Below are positions 53,478-63,073 of a stretch of 64,000 nucleotides of DNA, in pieces; position 1 is the stretch's first letter, and each line of letters starts with the position of its first letter. Location of the stretch: the NCBI RefSeq assembly GCF_002092855.1, contig NZ_LVLC01000023.1:62001-126000 (forward strand). Reading direction: 5' to 3'. The stretch is from Campylobacter concisus (GTDB lineage Bacteria; Campylobacterota; Campylobacteria; Campylobacterales; Campylobacteraceae). The translations under genes were made by a program, and so were the position numbers. The notes beneath the pieces are model-generated. The model was given only the letters and a program-made list of their open reading frames with translations, was not told where the DNA came from and did no database searches.

Positions 53478-54475
53478 ATCAACTCATCTTGTTTATAGTC
53501 TTTTTGTGAAATTTGCCCGATCACCTCATCCCACCTCATAGGATTTATGCCGTCTCCTGGGCGTTTTACGCAGATATTTTGCTCGCTAAAAATTTCACCT
53601 TTTTTTATATCACACCTAGCCATTATCGATTTTCTAACTATTTTTATGTTTTCACGCTCGCTATCACTAAAATGTTTTAGTCCATTTCCAAGTGCTAGCT
53701 CGATATTTCTAATGGCTTTAACCATCGCCACTAGCTCATCTGGCTCAAGACTAGCCTTATGATCAGGTCCAGGAAGACTCTTATCAAGCGTAAAGTGCTT
53801 TTCTATGATCTTTGCACCCATGGCAACCGCTGCGATATCAACCTCGATGCCAAGAGTATGATCGCTATATCCGACCTCAAGACCAAAGGCATTTTTAAGA
53901 GTTATCATCGCCTTTAAATTTACATCCTCCATTGGCGTTGGATACTGCGTATTTGCATGAAGAAGACTTATGTTTTCACGTTTCGTGCCACTTTTTACAA
54001 GTGTTTCTATCGCGGCTTCCACCTCGCCTAAATTTGCCATGCCAGTTGAGAGAATGATCTTTTTATTAAGCCCACCTATCTGCCTAAGATAAGGTAAATT
54101 TGTTATCTCGCCACTTGGGATCTTAAATGTACTAAGCCCAAGCTCATCAAGAAGCTTTATACTGTCGCTATCAAAAGGTGTTGAGAGAAACGTGATATTT
54201 TTTTCTTTGCAGTAGGCTATGAGCTCTTTATGCATATCCTCATTTAATTCAAGCTTTTTTATCATCTCAAACTGACTCTCGTTTTTATCGGTAGTTTGTT
54301 TTTGATAGTTAGCCTTTTGTGCGTTTTTTGAAACTAGGTTTTGAGCTTTAAAGGTTTGAAATTTTACCGCGTTAGCGCCAGCTCTGGCTGCTACATCGAT
54401 CAGTTTTTTGGCTAAATTTATATCGCCATTGTGATTAACCCCAGCCTCAGCTATGATAAAAACCCTATTTGACAT
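53474..54475 (-). CDS. legI: Legionaminic acid synthase LegI
   Basis: A 333-residue NeuB-family synthase condensing phosphoenolpyruvate with the free 6-deoxy-mannosamine derivative to form a nine-carbon sugar. NeuB marks: FIIAEAGVNHNGDINLAKKL, AVKFQTFKAQNLVS, FKIPSGEITNLPYL, and EVGYSDHTLGIEV. The C-terminal SAF antifreeze-like domain starts at about residue 270 (RKSIMARCDIKKGEIF). I choose ATG 54475; it overlaps the second formyltransferase gene by 11 bases. Confidence 0.92.
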   Translation of the reverse strand: MSNRVFIIAEAGVNHNGDINLAKKLIDVAARAGANAVKFQTFKAQNLVSKNAQKANYQKQTTDKNESQFEMIKKLELNEDMHKELIAYCKEKNITFLSTPFDSDSIKLLDELGLSTFKIPSGEITNLPYLRQIGGLNKKIILSTGMANLGEVEAAIETLVKSGTKRENISLLHANTQYPTPMEDVNLKAMITLKNAFGLEVGYSDHTLGIEVDIAAVAMGAKIIEKHFTLDKSLPGPDHKASLEPDELVAMVKAIRNIELALGNGLKHFSDSERENIKIVRKSIMARCDIKKGEIFSEQNICVKRPGDGINPMRWDEVIGQISQKDYKQDELI

Positions 54476-55352
54476 CAAATCTATCTCCTACTTTTATCTT
54501 TCCAGCATACTCATACTCTACAACTTTTATAAAGCTATCTCGTGTTTTAACCAAAAAAGAATCTCCATCTTTACACAAGATCGCGCCAGGTATGCATTTG
54601 TATAGCGGTGCATCCTTTATAAGCTCTACTTTATTTATTTTCATCTCTTTACCATTTAAAAACGCCCTTGCTACTATAGCCGGATAACAAATGGCACGTA
54701 CAAAATTAAATACCTCTCTGCTTGTTTGGTTAAAATTTAAATTTTCATCGCCTTCTATACGTCTTGAGCAGTAAAACCCAACACCCTCTTGTTTTTTGGA
54801 CTCTGCTTTACCGTTTTTAAATAGACATATCGCCTGATATAGTATGTTCGCACACTCGCTATGCGCTTTTGTTAGTATGCTTTTGTAGTCATCGTTGTCT
54901 GTTATGTCAAAACATTTTTGTAAGATTATGTCACCGGTATCTATACCAGTATCCATATAATGTATAGTTATTCCAAATTCTTTTTCGTCATTTATCAAAG
55001 CCCAGTTTAGGATATTTCTGCCTCGATAAAACGGTAATTTACCTGCGTGACAATTTATAGTTTTATATTTTGGCAAATTTATGATCTTGGGTTTAAAAAT
55101 TTGATTAAAAGACATTGATACAAACAAATCACAATCATATTGTTTAATTCTGTCAATAAACTCATCAGAATTTATATCTTTATGCTTTAAATAGTCAATT
55201 TTAAATTCGTTTGTATAATTTAGAAGTTTTTCATCATTTGAATCATACCTGGCACAGATGAATTTTATCTCTATATCTTTGTCTTGAATGAGTTTGTCAA
55301 ATGCATTGTGGCTCCAAACTCCATCTGCAAAATACCCTATTTTAAGCTTCAT
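54465..55352 (-). CDS. Sugar N-formyltransferase (second of two), beside legC and legI
   Basis: A 295-residue formyltransferase-fold protein. The N-terminal domain opens KIGYFADGVWSHNAFDKL; catalytic motifs are YKTINCHAGKLPFYRGRN (Asn and His) and HYMDTGIDTGDIILQ (Asp). The C-terminal beta domain includes FNFVRAICYPAIVARAF. Its position between the aminotransferase legC and the synthase legI is where the classical route needs an N-acetyltransferase acting on the new 4-amino group. It may therefore formylate that amino group, giving a 7-formamido nonulosonic acid. Substrate assignment is inference. Confidence 0.83.
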   Translation of the reverse strand: MKLKIGYFADGVWSHNAFDKLIQDKDIEIKFICARYDSNDEKLLNYTNEFKIDYLKHKDINSDEFIDRIKQYDCDLFVSMSFNQIFKPKIINLPKYKTINCHAGKLPFYRGRNILNWALINDEKEFGITIHYMDTGIDTGDIILQKCFDITDNDDYKSILTKAHSECANILYQAICLFKNGKAESKKQEGVGFYCSRRIEGDENLNFNQTSREVFNFVRAICYPAIVARAFLNGKEMKINKVELIKDAPLYKCIPGAILCKDGDSFLVKTRDSFIKVVEYEYAGKIKVGDRFDVK

Positions 55353-55382
55353 ACCACTATCCTTATTATTTTGCGTATATGG

Positions 55383-56534
55383 CTAAACTCTTGCGCTGCT
55401 TGGGATATTTACTATCCTATCGCTTAGAAATTTAGCATTTTTTAGCTCATCTCTTTGGCAGTCCTTAAACATATCAAGCTCATTCATAAGCTGCCAGATA
55501 GGTCGTGTAAAAACGCCATTTTCATTACTAAATTTCAAAAACTCATCTCTTTTTTCGCGACTATCAAATAGCACCGCATTTAGCCAAAAATTTGACCTAG
55601 CGTCCGCTGGCTCATCTATAAATTTCACATCATCAAATTTAGAAAAATACTCTTTATAGATCATCGCAAGCTCGCGTTTGCTCTTTAAAAATAGCTCTAA
55701 ATTTTCAAGCTGCGCCACAAGTAAGGCTGCATTTAAATTTGGTAGGCGGTAGTTGTAGCCTATCTCGCTGTGGCGGTATTCAAAAGGATGTGGCACCTTG
55801 GCCGTTGTGGTGATAAATTTAGCGTGCTTTGCTATCTCCTCGTCGTTTGTGATGATAGCTCCGCCTCCTCCGCTTGTGACGATCTTATTGCCATTAAAGC
55901 TCATCGCTGCAAGCTTACCAAAATTCCCTGTATGAGTGCCCTTGTAGTAGCTGCCAAGGCTCTCGGCGCTATCTTCTACCAAAGCGATGTTCCAACGCTT
56001 GCAAATTTCAGCTATCTCAACTATCTTGCAAGGTAGCCCGAAAGTATGCATAGGCACGCAGGCACGCACTATCCTGCCGCTAGTTTTATTTACGCAGTTG
56101 CCGTCTTTTAGCTTGCAGTTTTTCTCTAAAAACTCGCTAAGCGCTGCTGGCGACATACCAAGCGTGTCAAGGTCAACGTCCACAAAAACTGGCTTTGCAA
56201 AAAGGTAGCTAATGGCATTGCAAGTGGCTATAAAAGTAACTGGCTGGGTGATCACTTCGTCATTTTGCTCTACGCCGGCTAACTTTAGGCAGATGTGAAG
56301 CGCAGAGGTGCCATTTGTCGTAGCAACTGCAAATTTTGCTCCTACCATTTGAGCTAGCTTGCTCTCAAACTCATCTACAAATTTACCAACACTTGAGACA
56401 AAGCTAGAGTCGATGCATTCAAGCAGATATTTTTTCTCGTTGCCTATAAATTTAGGCTCGTGAAGTGGGACTTTGTCCTTACCAAAGGTACTTTTTATAA
56501 ATTTCAAAACCTCGTCAAAATCACATTTTTTCAT
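55383..56534 (-). CDS. legC: GDP-4-keto-6-deoxy-GlcNAc aminotransferase LegC
   Basis: A 383-residue DegT/DnrJ/EryC1/StrS PLP enzyme that places the 4-amino group on the 6-deoxy sugar. Motifs: PLHEPKFIGNEKKYLLECIDSSFVSS, the cofactor segment TTNGTSALHICL, VEDSAESLGSYYKG with the Asp, and MSFNGNKIVTSGGGGAI with the PLP lysine. The N-terminal stretch of about 25 residues and PMHTFGLPCKI are typical of LegC rather than PseC. It overlaps legB by 14 bases. Confidence 0.9.
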   Translation of the reverse strand: MKKCDFDEVLKFIKSTFGKDKVPLHEPKFIGNEKKYLLECIDSSFVSSVGKFVDEFESKLAQMVGAKFAVATTNGTSALHICLKLAGVEQNDEVITQPVTFIATCNAISYLFAKPVFVDVDLDTLGMSPAALSEFLEKNCKLKDGNCVNKTSGRIVRACVPMHTFGLPCKIVEIAEICKRWNIALVEDSAESLGSYYKGTHTGNFGKLAAMSFNGNKIVTSGGGGAIITNDEEIAKHAKFITTTAKVPHPFEYRHSEIGYNYRLPNLNAALLVAQLENLELFLKSKRELAMIYKEYFSKFDDVKFIDEPADARSNFWLNAVLFDSREKRDEFLKFSNENGVFTRPIWQLMNELDMFKDCQRDELKNAKFLSDRIVNIPSSARV

Positions 56535-57711
56535 CGAGATATTTTCCTGTTTCTTTATGCATAAAATTTGGTATGAGCTCGAAAACTTCGCGCAAAACGT
56601 CCTCTTTGCTCCATGTCAAGCTTGATTTTAAATTTAAGATGTTGTTTTTGAAAATTTCCAGCTTTTTGCTGTCAAAATTTGCATCATTTTTGACTATGCC
56701 GATGTTTTGAAGTCTTTGCATGTCAAGCTTCTCGCCATCAACGAAAAACTCCTCATAGTCCTTCTCTCCAGTCGTATCGCTAGGCGCAAAAAGACAAGGG
56801 TAAAAGCCATCTTTTGGAAGCACTTTTGCAAGCTTTCTAGCCTCCTCCTCATTTTCACACAAAAATGGCTCGTAGCCTAAATTTGCTAAGTACCGCTTGG
56901 CTATCTCACTAAATGTTATGAGGTCTAAATTTTTATCTAGTTTTGGGAAAAATATATCTCTATTTTTCCCAAAAATGGTGCTTAAAAGGCAGAGCTCGCC
57001 GCTCTCTTTTGGTGTTAAAAAGTAGCGTCTGACATCATTTGGAGCGACTATGGGCTGGGACTTTTCTATGCGTTTTTGAAAACCAAAAAGAAGCGAGCCG
57101 TCGCTAAATGCCACGTTTGCAAACCTGGCCATCGAGACGTCGATCTCTAAAGAGTGCCTAAACGCAAACATCTCCATGATGCGCTTGCTAGCTCCCATTA
57201 AATTTACAGGGTTTGCGGCCTTATCGGTGCTGACGCAGAAATATTTTTTTGACTTCATACCAAAGGCTTGTGCTAGTGTTTTGTCGGTGTTAAAGATATT
57301 TGTTTCAAGCATTCTCATGAGTGTAAACGGATCTTTTTCGCTTCTAACGTGCTTTAGCGCTGATAAATTTAACACGTAGTCAAATCTACCACTTTGCGCC
57401 AAAAGTGCGTCAAATTCGGCACTTGCAACATCTATGGCAAAAGTTTTAAAGTCGCCATTTATATATCCAAACTCGCTTCTTATGTCACGCACTAGCTCGA
57501 CAAGGTTGTTTTCAGAGATATCAACGACGTATAGTTTTTTTGGATCTCTTATAAAAATTTCTTTTGTCACGGCTGAACCGATAGAACCGGCACCACCAAT
57601 AACTAGAAAGCTCGAACTTGAAACTATCTCTTTTAAATTTTTCCCAAGCGCATTTATATCATCTTCAAAAAGATTTTTCGTGCGTCCTATTAAACTTAAG
57701 ATATTGTTCAT
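56521..57711 (-). CDS. legB: GDP-GlcNAc 4,6-dehydratase LegB
   Basis: A 396-residue extended SDR of the PseB/FlmA/CapD group. The cofactor motif is FLVIGGAGSIGSAVTKEIF; the active site has CVSTDKAANPVNLMGASKR, with a Met where many relatives have Tyr. Downstream pieces include MARFANVAFSDGSLLFGF and RRYFLTPKESGELCLL. It catalyses dehydration to the 4-keto-6-deoxy sugar, the first committed step after GDP-GlcNAc. The length exceeds C. jejuni LegB because of a C-terminal extension (about 60 residues) of unknown use. It overlaps the ABC transporter gene in ATGA. Confidence 0.87.
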   Translation of the reverse strand: MNNILSLIGRTKNLFEDDINALGKNLKEIVSSSSFLVIGGAGSIGSAVTKEIFIRDPKKLYVVDISENNLVELVRDIRSEFGYINGDFKTFAIDVASAEFDALLAQSGRFDYVLNLSALKHVRSEKDPFTLMRMLETNIFNTDKTLAQAFGMKSKKYFCVSTDKAANPVNLMGASKRIMEMFAFRHSLEIDVSMARFANVAFSDGSLLFGFQKRIEKSQPIVAPNDVRRYFLTPKESGELCLLSTIFGKNRDIFFPKLDKNLDLITFSEIAKRYLANLGYEPFLCENEEEARKLAKVLPKDGFYPCLFAPSDTTGEKDYEEFFVDGEKLDMQRLQNIGIVKNDANFDSKKLEIFKNNILNLKSSLTWSKEDVLREVFELIPNFMHKETGKYLDEKM

Positions 57712-59396
57712 ATTATTTTTCCATTAGATAGCATTATCTTCCTATTACATCTTTCAATTGTACTTAATCTGTGTGCGATTATTAATAATGTCTTATCTTG
57801 ACTTATTTCATATATCTCGTCCATTATTTTTGCTTCTGTTTCGTTATCTAAAGCACTTGTTGCTTCATCTAATACTAAAATTTCGGGGTCACTATATAGA
57901 GCTCTAGCTATTCCTATTCTTTGTTTTTGTCCGCCACTCAACTGAATTCCACCATCTCCAACCAGTGTGTCTATCCCTTCTTTTGAGGATAAGAAATCAT
58001 ATATATTAGCCTTCTTTAAGACTTCTATTATTCTTTCTTTATCATATTCATAGCCAAAAGCCACATTTTCTCCGACTGTACCATCAAAAAGATATATCGA
58101 TTGTGGTATATAGCCTACTTTTGATCTATAAGATTTTATATTATCAGAAGTTAATTTCTTTCCATCTATGATTATTTCGCCACTAAGAGGTTTATATAAT
58201 CCGATAATTAAGTCAACTAGTGTGGACTTTCCACTCCCACTCTCTCCTACAAAAGCAATTTTATCACCTTTATTTATAGTTATATTGATATTTTTAAGAA
58301 CCTTTTTATTTTTATTATATTCAAAACTTACATTTATTAGCTCTATTTTGTTTTTAAAATCCATAAAATCTTTACCTTCTGTTTGCGGAGTATAGCTAAG
58401 ATCGCTATATACAATATCAAGAGAGCTAGATAAAAACAAAAGAGTATTATAGTTAGAAAGTATTCTATTTAAAGCAGGAAGAATTCTATATAAAGCTAGA
58501 GCATACATAGAAATGATTGGCAAAACAAAGTTTGCATCATTATATTTAAAAAGAACGTAGACAACAATTCCTATAAGAACACCAAAACCAATCGTTTCTA
58601 ACGAGAGTCTAGGTAGTTGGCTTAAAGTATTACTTACAACATTAGCCTTTGCATAGCCATAGCTTATACTAGAAAATTCACTATAAAGTTTTTGTTCATT
58701 CTGTATAAGTTTTATAATTTTAAAATTTCCAAATGTTTCATTTAAAATTTTATAAAATCTTGATTGCATTATTGATCTTCTTGTGCCTTCTTTTTCTATT
58801 CTTTTTTTTAGAAAAAACAATAGAAATAATACTTTTGCCCCCAAAAGAATAGTTAAAACTAGAGTCATTTTCCAATTCATTAAAAGCAATAAGGTATACA
58901 GCAATACTATAGTAAAAAATTCCGAGAATATCAAAAGTAGGCTTTGCATATAAAAAGAAAGGTTTGAAGCTTCATTTACAATAGTCTTTATTAGTTCCGA
59001 ACTATTTCTTTTTACAAATCTTTTATACGGTAAATTTGTATAGTTTTTAAAAAGTCTAAATGCAAAAGAGTGAAATCTTCCAAATGCAAATTTGTTAAGC
59101 AAATAATTATAAAATATCGAGTAAAAAGCTCTAAAAATATAAAAGCCTATTAAAAAAAGACCAAAAAAAATCATAAAATTAGTAGTAGTAGAAAAGTCAA
59201 AAAAGTTATAAATTTTTTTTGAATATTCGTTACTAACTATTTTTGATGGATCTGATGCTAAGGTAATAAACGGCATAATAGCAGATATTCCAACAGTTTC
59301 AATAACCGACAAAAAAATACTCATAAAAATCAAAATAATAAAATTTTTCTTTTCTTGTCTTGTTGTTATTGCTAATAGCTTTTTTAAATTAGTCAT
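57708..59396 (-). CDS. PglK-like ABC flippase for lipid-linked glycan
   Basis: A 562-residue half-transporter with an N-terminal six-helix membrane domain ([24 protein letters not shown]-like segment at residues 28-50) and a C-terminal ATPase: Walker [35 protein letters not shown], signature [15 protein letters not shown], Walker [13 protein letters not shown], and the switch region IIAHRLSTI. Length, the MPFITLASD motif and the [11 protein letters not shown] end match C. jejuni PglK, which flips undecaprenyl-linked heptasaccharide. Its location suggests export of the glycan assembled by this locus. MsbA-like lipid export is less likely. Confidence 0.85.
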   Translation of the reverse strand: MTNLKKLLAITTRQEKKNFIILIFMSIFLSVIETVGISAIMPFITLASDPSKIVSNEYSKKIYNFFDFSTTTNFMIFFGLFLIGFYIFRAFYSIFYNYLLNKFAFGRFHSFAFRLFKNYTNLPYKRFVKRNSSELIKTIVNEASNLSFYMQSLLLIFSEFFTIVLLYTLLLLMNWKMTLVLTILLGAKVLFLLFFLKKRIEKEGTRRSIMQSRFYKILNETFGNFKIIKLIQNEQKLYSEFSSISYGYAKANVVSNTLSQLPRLSLETIGFGVLIGIVVYVLFKYNDANFVLPIISMYALALYRILPALNRILSNYNTLLFLSSSLDIVYSDLSYTPQTEGKDFMDFKNKIELINVSFEYNKNKKVLKNINITINKGDKIAFVGESGSGKSTLVDLIIGLYKPLSGEIIIDGKKLTSDNIKSYRSKVGYIPQSIYLFDGTVGENVAFGYEYDKERIIEVLKKANIYDFLSSKEGIDTLVGDGGIQLSGGQKQRIGIARALYSDPEILVLDEATSALDNETEAKIMDEIYEISQDKTLLIIAHRLSTIERCNRKIMLSNGKII

Positions 59397-60435
59397 TTAA
59401 ATACCACTCATAAAGCGTCTTTATTCCATCTTCAAGCTCTACTTTATGCTTCCAACCAAGAGAGTGGAGCTTTGAGGGATCCGTTAGTTTTAGCATCGTG
59501 CCATCAGGCTTGCTATCATTAAAGTATGGCTCGCCTTTAAAGCCAACTATATTTTTAACCAAATTTGCTAGCTCTTTTATAGATATATCTTTGCCAGTTC
59601 CTATATTTATATGCGTATTTCTTATCTCTTTGCTATTTTTGTCATAAGTATCTTTAAAGTCTCTATTTTTCAGTAAAAATACACAAGCATCGGCCATATC
59701 TTCTGAGTGTAGAAACTCTCGTCTAGGCTCTCCTGTACCCCAAATTTCTACTCTATCTTTTGAAATGCCAAATTTACCAAGATAAGCCATAGCTTCATTT
59801 ATATCTCTTGCTTTTAGATCTTTTACCACTTCGTCAAATTTTTCTTCGCTTAAAAGCTTTGCTAGGTGTATCTTTCTTATAAGTGCTGGCAATACATGCG
59901 AAGTTTCTAGATCAAAGTTGTCGTTTGGACCATATAAATTTGTAGGCATAACAGATATAAAATTTGTGCCGTACTGTAAATTATAGCTCTCACACATCTT
60001 CATGCCGGCTATTTTAGCGATCGCATATGGCTCATTTGTGTATTCAAGTGGAGATGTCAAAAGCACCTCCTCCCTCATTGGTTGCGGAGCATTTTTAGGA
60101 TATATACAAGTACTTCCCAGAAATAGTAGTTTTTTTACCTTATGCACATAGCTTTGATGGATCACATTATTTTGAATTTGCAAATTTTCATAGATAAAAT
60201 CAGCTCTATACGTGCTATTAGCCACTATTCCGCCGACCTTTGCAGCAGCTAGCACCACATACTCAGGCTTTTCTTTTTCAAAAAACTCATAAACTGCTTT
60301 TTGATCCATTAGATCAAGCTCATTATGAGTTCTTGTGATTATGTTTTCATAGCCTTTTGATTTTAAATTTTTCACTATAGCAGAGCCTACCAGTCCTCTG
60401 TGTCCTGCTATATAAATTTTACTATTTTTATCCAT
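59389..60435 (-). CDS. fcl: GDP-L-fucose synthase
   Basis: A 348-residue SDR enzyme that epimerises and reduces GDP-4-keto-6-deoxymannose. Motifs: [51 protein letters not shown] with the Tyr-x3-Lys, [10 protein letters not shown], and [18 protein letters not shown]. It has an insertion near residues 190-225 compared with the usual 310-320 residue enzymes, as in other campylobacter homologues. It follows gmd by three bases and overlaps the flippase gene by eight. Confidence 0.9.
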   Translation of the reverse strand: MDKNSKIYIAGHRGLVGSAIVKNLKSKGYENIITRTHNELDLMDQKAVYEFFEKEKPEYVVLAAAKVGGIVANSTYRADFIYENLQIQNNVIHQSYVHKVKKLLFLGSTCIYPKNAPQPMREEVLLTSPLEYTNEPYAIAKIAGMKMCESYNLQYGTNFISVMPTNLYGPNDNFDLETSHVLPALIRKIHLAKLLSEEKFDEVVKDLKARDINEAMAYLGKFGISKDRVEIWGTGEPRREFLHSEDMADACVFLLKNRDFKDTYDKNSKEIRNTHINIGTGKDISIKELANLVKNIVGFKGEPYFNDSKPDGTMLKLTDPSKLHSLGWKHKVELEDGIKTLYEWYLND

Positions 60436-60438
60436 TTC

Positions 60439-61581
60439 TTACTCGAAATAGCTCATTATCTCATATCCGCCATCTTTTAGATAGACATCTTTTGTCATGA
60501 GTTTTAAGTCTGACTTCATCATATCATTTACTAAATCTTGAAGCTTAAATTCTCTCTTCCAGCCTAGTTTTTTCTCTGCTTTACTCGGATCTCCAAGTAG
60601 CAAATCAACCTCCGTTGGCCTAAAATATCTTGGATCCACACAAACCACAGTTTGTCCGATACTTAAATGTAATATATCTAAATTTAACTCTTTTGCTTTT
60701 TCAAAATTTAGTGAGTCCACGACTCCTACCTCATCTACACCAGCCCCTTCAAATCTCAAATTTATGCCAGCATAAGCAAATGCAAATTTTACAAAATCTC
60801 TAACCGCTGTTGTTTGTCCAGTTGCTATCACCCAGTCTTCTGGCTCTGGGGCTTGTAGTATCATCCACATCATCTTTACATAGTCTTTTGCATGGCCCCA
60901 GTCTCTTTTGGCATCTAAATTTCCAAGATAAAGCTTGTCTTGAAGCCCAAGCGCTATCTTACTAGCTGCTCTTGTGATCTTTCTGGTTACGAATGTCTCG
61001 CCTCTAACTGGTGATTCGTGATTAAACAATATGCCATTACAAGCAAAAATGCCATAAGCCTCTCTATAATTAACCGTTATCCAGTACGCATACATCTTTG
61101 CGACTGCATAAGGACTTCTTGGATAAAATGGAGTCGTTTCGCTTTGCGGCGTCTCTTGTACTTTTCCGTAAAGCTCAGATGTAGAGGCTTGATAAATTTT
61201 AGTCTTTTTCTCAAGCCCTAGTATCCTTATAGCTTCAAGAAGCCTAAGAGTACCTGTACCATCAGCATTTGCGACATATTCTGGTGTCTCAAAGCTAACA
61301 TGTACATGGCTCATGGCAGCTAGGTTATAAATTTCATCTGGCTGTACTTCTTGAATGATCCTTGTTAAATTCATAGAGTCCGTCATATCGCCATAGTGCA
61401 AGAAAAAATTTCTATTATCAACATGAGGATCTTGGTAAAGATGATCTATCCTATCTGTATTAAAAAGACTCGTTCGCCTTTTTACACCATGGACTATATA
61501 ACCTTTTTTTAGTAAAAATTCCGCCAAATACGATCCGTCTTGACCAGTTATACCAGTTATTAACGCTACTTTTTTATCCAT
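60439..61581 (-). CDS. gmd: GDP-mannose 4,6-dehydratase
   Basis: A 380-residue SDR enzyme making GDP-4-keto-6-deoxymannose. Motifs: [55 protein letters not shown], the active site [18 protein letters not shown] and [16 protein letters not shown], and [16 protein letters not shown]. This product can feed fucose (fcl) and, through the Per-like aminotransferase at 40.1-41.3 kb, perosamine. Three bases separate it from each neighbour. Confidence 0.94.
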   Translation of the reverse strand: MDKKVALITGITGQDGSYLAEFLLKKGYIVHGVKRRTSLFNTDRIDHLYQDPHVDNRNFFLHYGDMTDSMNLTRIIQEVQPDEIYNLAAMSHVHVSFETPEYVANADGTGTLRLLEAIRILGLEKKTKIYQASTSELYGKVQETPQSETTPFYPRSPYAVAKMYAYWITVNYREAYGIFACNGILFNHESPVRGETFVTRKITRAASKIALGLQDKLYLGNLDAKRDWGHAKDYVKMMWMILQAPEPEDWVIATGQTTAVRDFVKFAFAYAGINLRFEGAGVDEVGVVDSLNFEKAKELNLDILHLSIGQTVVCVDPRYFRPTEVDLLLGDPSKAEKKLGWKREFKLQDLVNDMMKSDLKLMTKDVYLKDGGYEIMSYFE

Positions 61582-61584
61582 AAA

Positions 61585-62955
61585 TCACCTTTTAAAATCA
61601 TCGTCTAGGCGAATTATATCATCTTCACCTGTATATTCACCGACCTGAGCTTCTATCAAAACCACAGGAATTTTTCCTTCATTAGACAGCCTATGAACTT
61701 CGCCCATTTTTATATAGATAGACTCATTAGGACAAACGAGTCTAGTTGTCTCACCTATCGTAACGGTGGCACTACCTGATAGTACTATCCAGTGCTCATT
61801 TCTATGAAAATGCTTTTGCAAAGATAGCCTTTTGCCAGGTTTTACCTCTATTATCTTTATCTTATAACCATCTTGATTTTCAAGGACAGTGTAGTTTCCC
61901 CAAGGCCTATTTGTCGTAATATGGGCATTACAAAGCTCAGAGCTCTCCTCTTTTAAAATTTCCACCACATTTTTTACTTTTTGGCTAGAGGATTTTTTAG
62001 ATATTAAAAGAGCATCTTTTGTATCAACTATAGTTAGATCATCAACATCTATCAAAGCTATTTTTTTACCACTAGATAGGACTAGATTATTGTGAGAATT
62101 TATCTGCACCAGATCGCTATTTATTGTGTTTCCATTGATATCTTTTTGTAGCTGCTCATCCAAACTATCAAAACTTCCAAGATCACTCCAAGATGCATCT
62201 AGGGCTACCATTTTTACGATATCAGACTTTTCCATCACAGCATAATCTATGCTATTTTGCGGAATATTTTGCATGTCAATAACATCTATCTTGATATCAA
62301 TTTCGTCTTTTTTTGCGTTATCAAAAGCTAATTTACATGCTTCAAGTATCTCAGGAGCAAAAGTTTTCATCTGATCCAAGAAAACGCCTGCCTTAAAGAC
62401 AAACATACCTGAATTCCAGTAGAAATTTTGATCTTTTAGAAATTTCACTGCCCTTTCATAGTCTGGCTTTTCATAAAAAGCCTTCACATCACCATTATAG
62501 CTCTCTATATATCCAAATCCTGTCTCAGGCGACCTTGGCTTTATGCCAAAAGTAACCAAAAAATTTTGCTCTGCCAGCTCCTTTGCGGATTTTACGCTTA
62601 TGTGGTATGCTTTAATCTCTTTTATCAAATGATCCGATGGCGTTACTAAAACAATCTCATTTGGATCAAGTGCGAGGCAAGCTAATGTGATCGCTGGTGC
62701 AGTATTTCTACCGACTGGCTCAAGTAGATATTTAAAATTTGTGATATTTAAATTCTCTATCTGATCCATCGCCAAGTAGTAGTGATCGATATTTGTAATC
62801 ATAAATGTATTGTCACAAATTTCACTATTTCGTAGTGCAGTTAGCTGAAAAAGTGACCTGTCATCAAATAATTTAATAAATTGTTTTGGCATCAAAGTCC
62901 TGCTAATAGGCCACAACCTCGTACCAGAACCACCACATAATAATATATTTGTCAT
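61585..62955 (-). CDS. manC: Mannose-1-phosphate guanylyltransferase / mannose-6-phosphate isomerase
   Basis: A 456-residue bifunctional enzyme supplying GDP-mannose. The guanylyltransferase half starts ILLCGGSGTRLWPISRTLMPKQF, with PVGRNTAPAITLACLAL, VTPSDHLIK and FYWNSGMFVFKAG. The C-terminal cupin (isomerase) half, from about residue 345, has RPWGNYTVLENQDGYKIKII, KRLSLQKHFHRNEHWIVLSG and VHRLSNEGKIPVVLIEAQVG. First gene of the long minus-strand locus; a weak TTATATAAG box lies in the 111-base upstream gap, after the terminator of the preceding gene. Confidence 0.94.
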   Translation of the reverse strand: MTNILLCGGSGTRLWPISRTLMPKQFIKLFDDRSLFQLTALRNSEICDNTFMITNIDHYYLAMDQIENLNITNFKYLLEPVGRNTAPAITLACLALDPNEIVLVTPSDHLIKEIKAYHISVKSAKELAEQNFLVTFGIKPRSPETGFGYIESYNGDVKAFYEKPDYERAVKFLKDQNFYWNSGMFVFKAGVFLDQMKTFAPEILEACKLAFDNAKKDEIDIKIDVIDMQNIPQNSIDYAVMEKSDIVKMVALDASWSDLGSFDSLDEQLQKDINGNTINSDLVQINSHNNLVLSSGKKIALIDVDDLTIVDTKDALLISKKSSSQKVKNVVEILKEESSELCNAHITTNRPWGNYTVLENQDGYKIKIIEVKPGKRLSLQKHFHRNEHWIVLSGSATVTIGETTRLVCPNESIYIKMGEVHRLSNEGKIPVVLIEAQVGEYTGEDDIIRLDDDFKR

Positions 62956-63035
62956 AAATTTTATCTACTTTAAAATGAGCTTAAAAATCTTATATAATTA
63001 AAGCTAAAAAAGACTAAGAACTTACTAAAATCATC

Positions 63036-63073
63036 TAAAATATAAGTTTTGATAGCTTTTAAACTATCAAAAC
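63036..63073 (-). terminator. Rho-independent terminator before the glycan locus
   Basis: On the minus strand GTTTTGATAG-TTTAAAAG-CTATCAAAAC, a perfect ten-base stem, followed by TTATATTTT. The stop codon of the MTHFR-family gene lies in the first arm. It separates that gene from manC. Confidence 0.7.
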
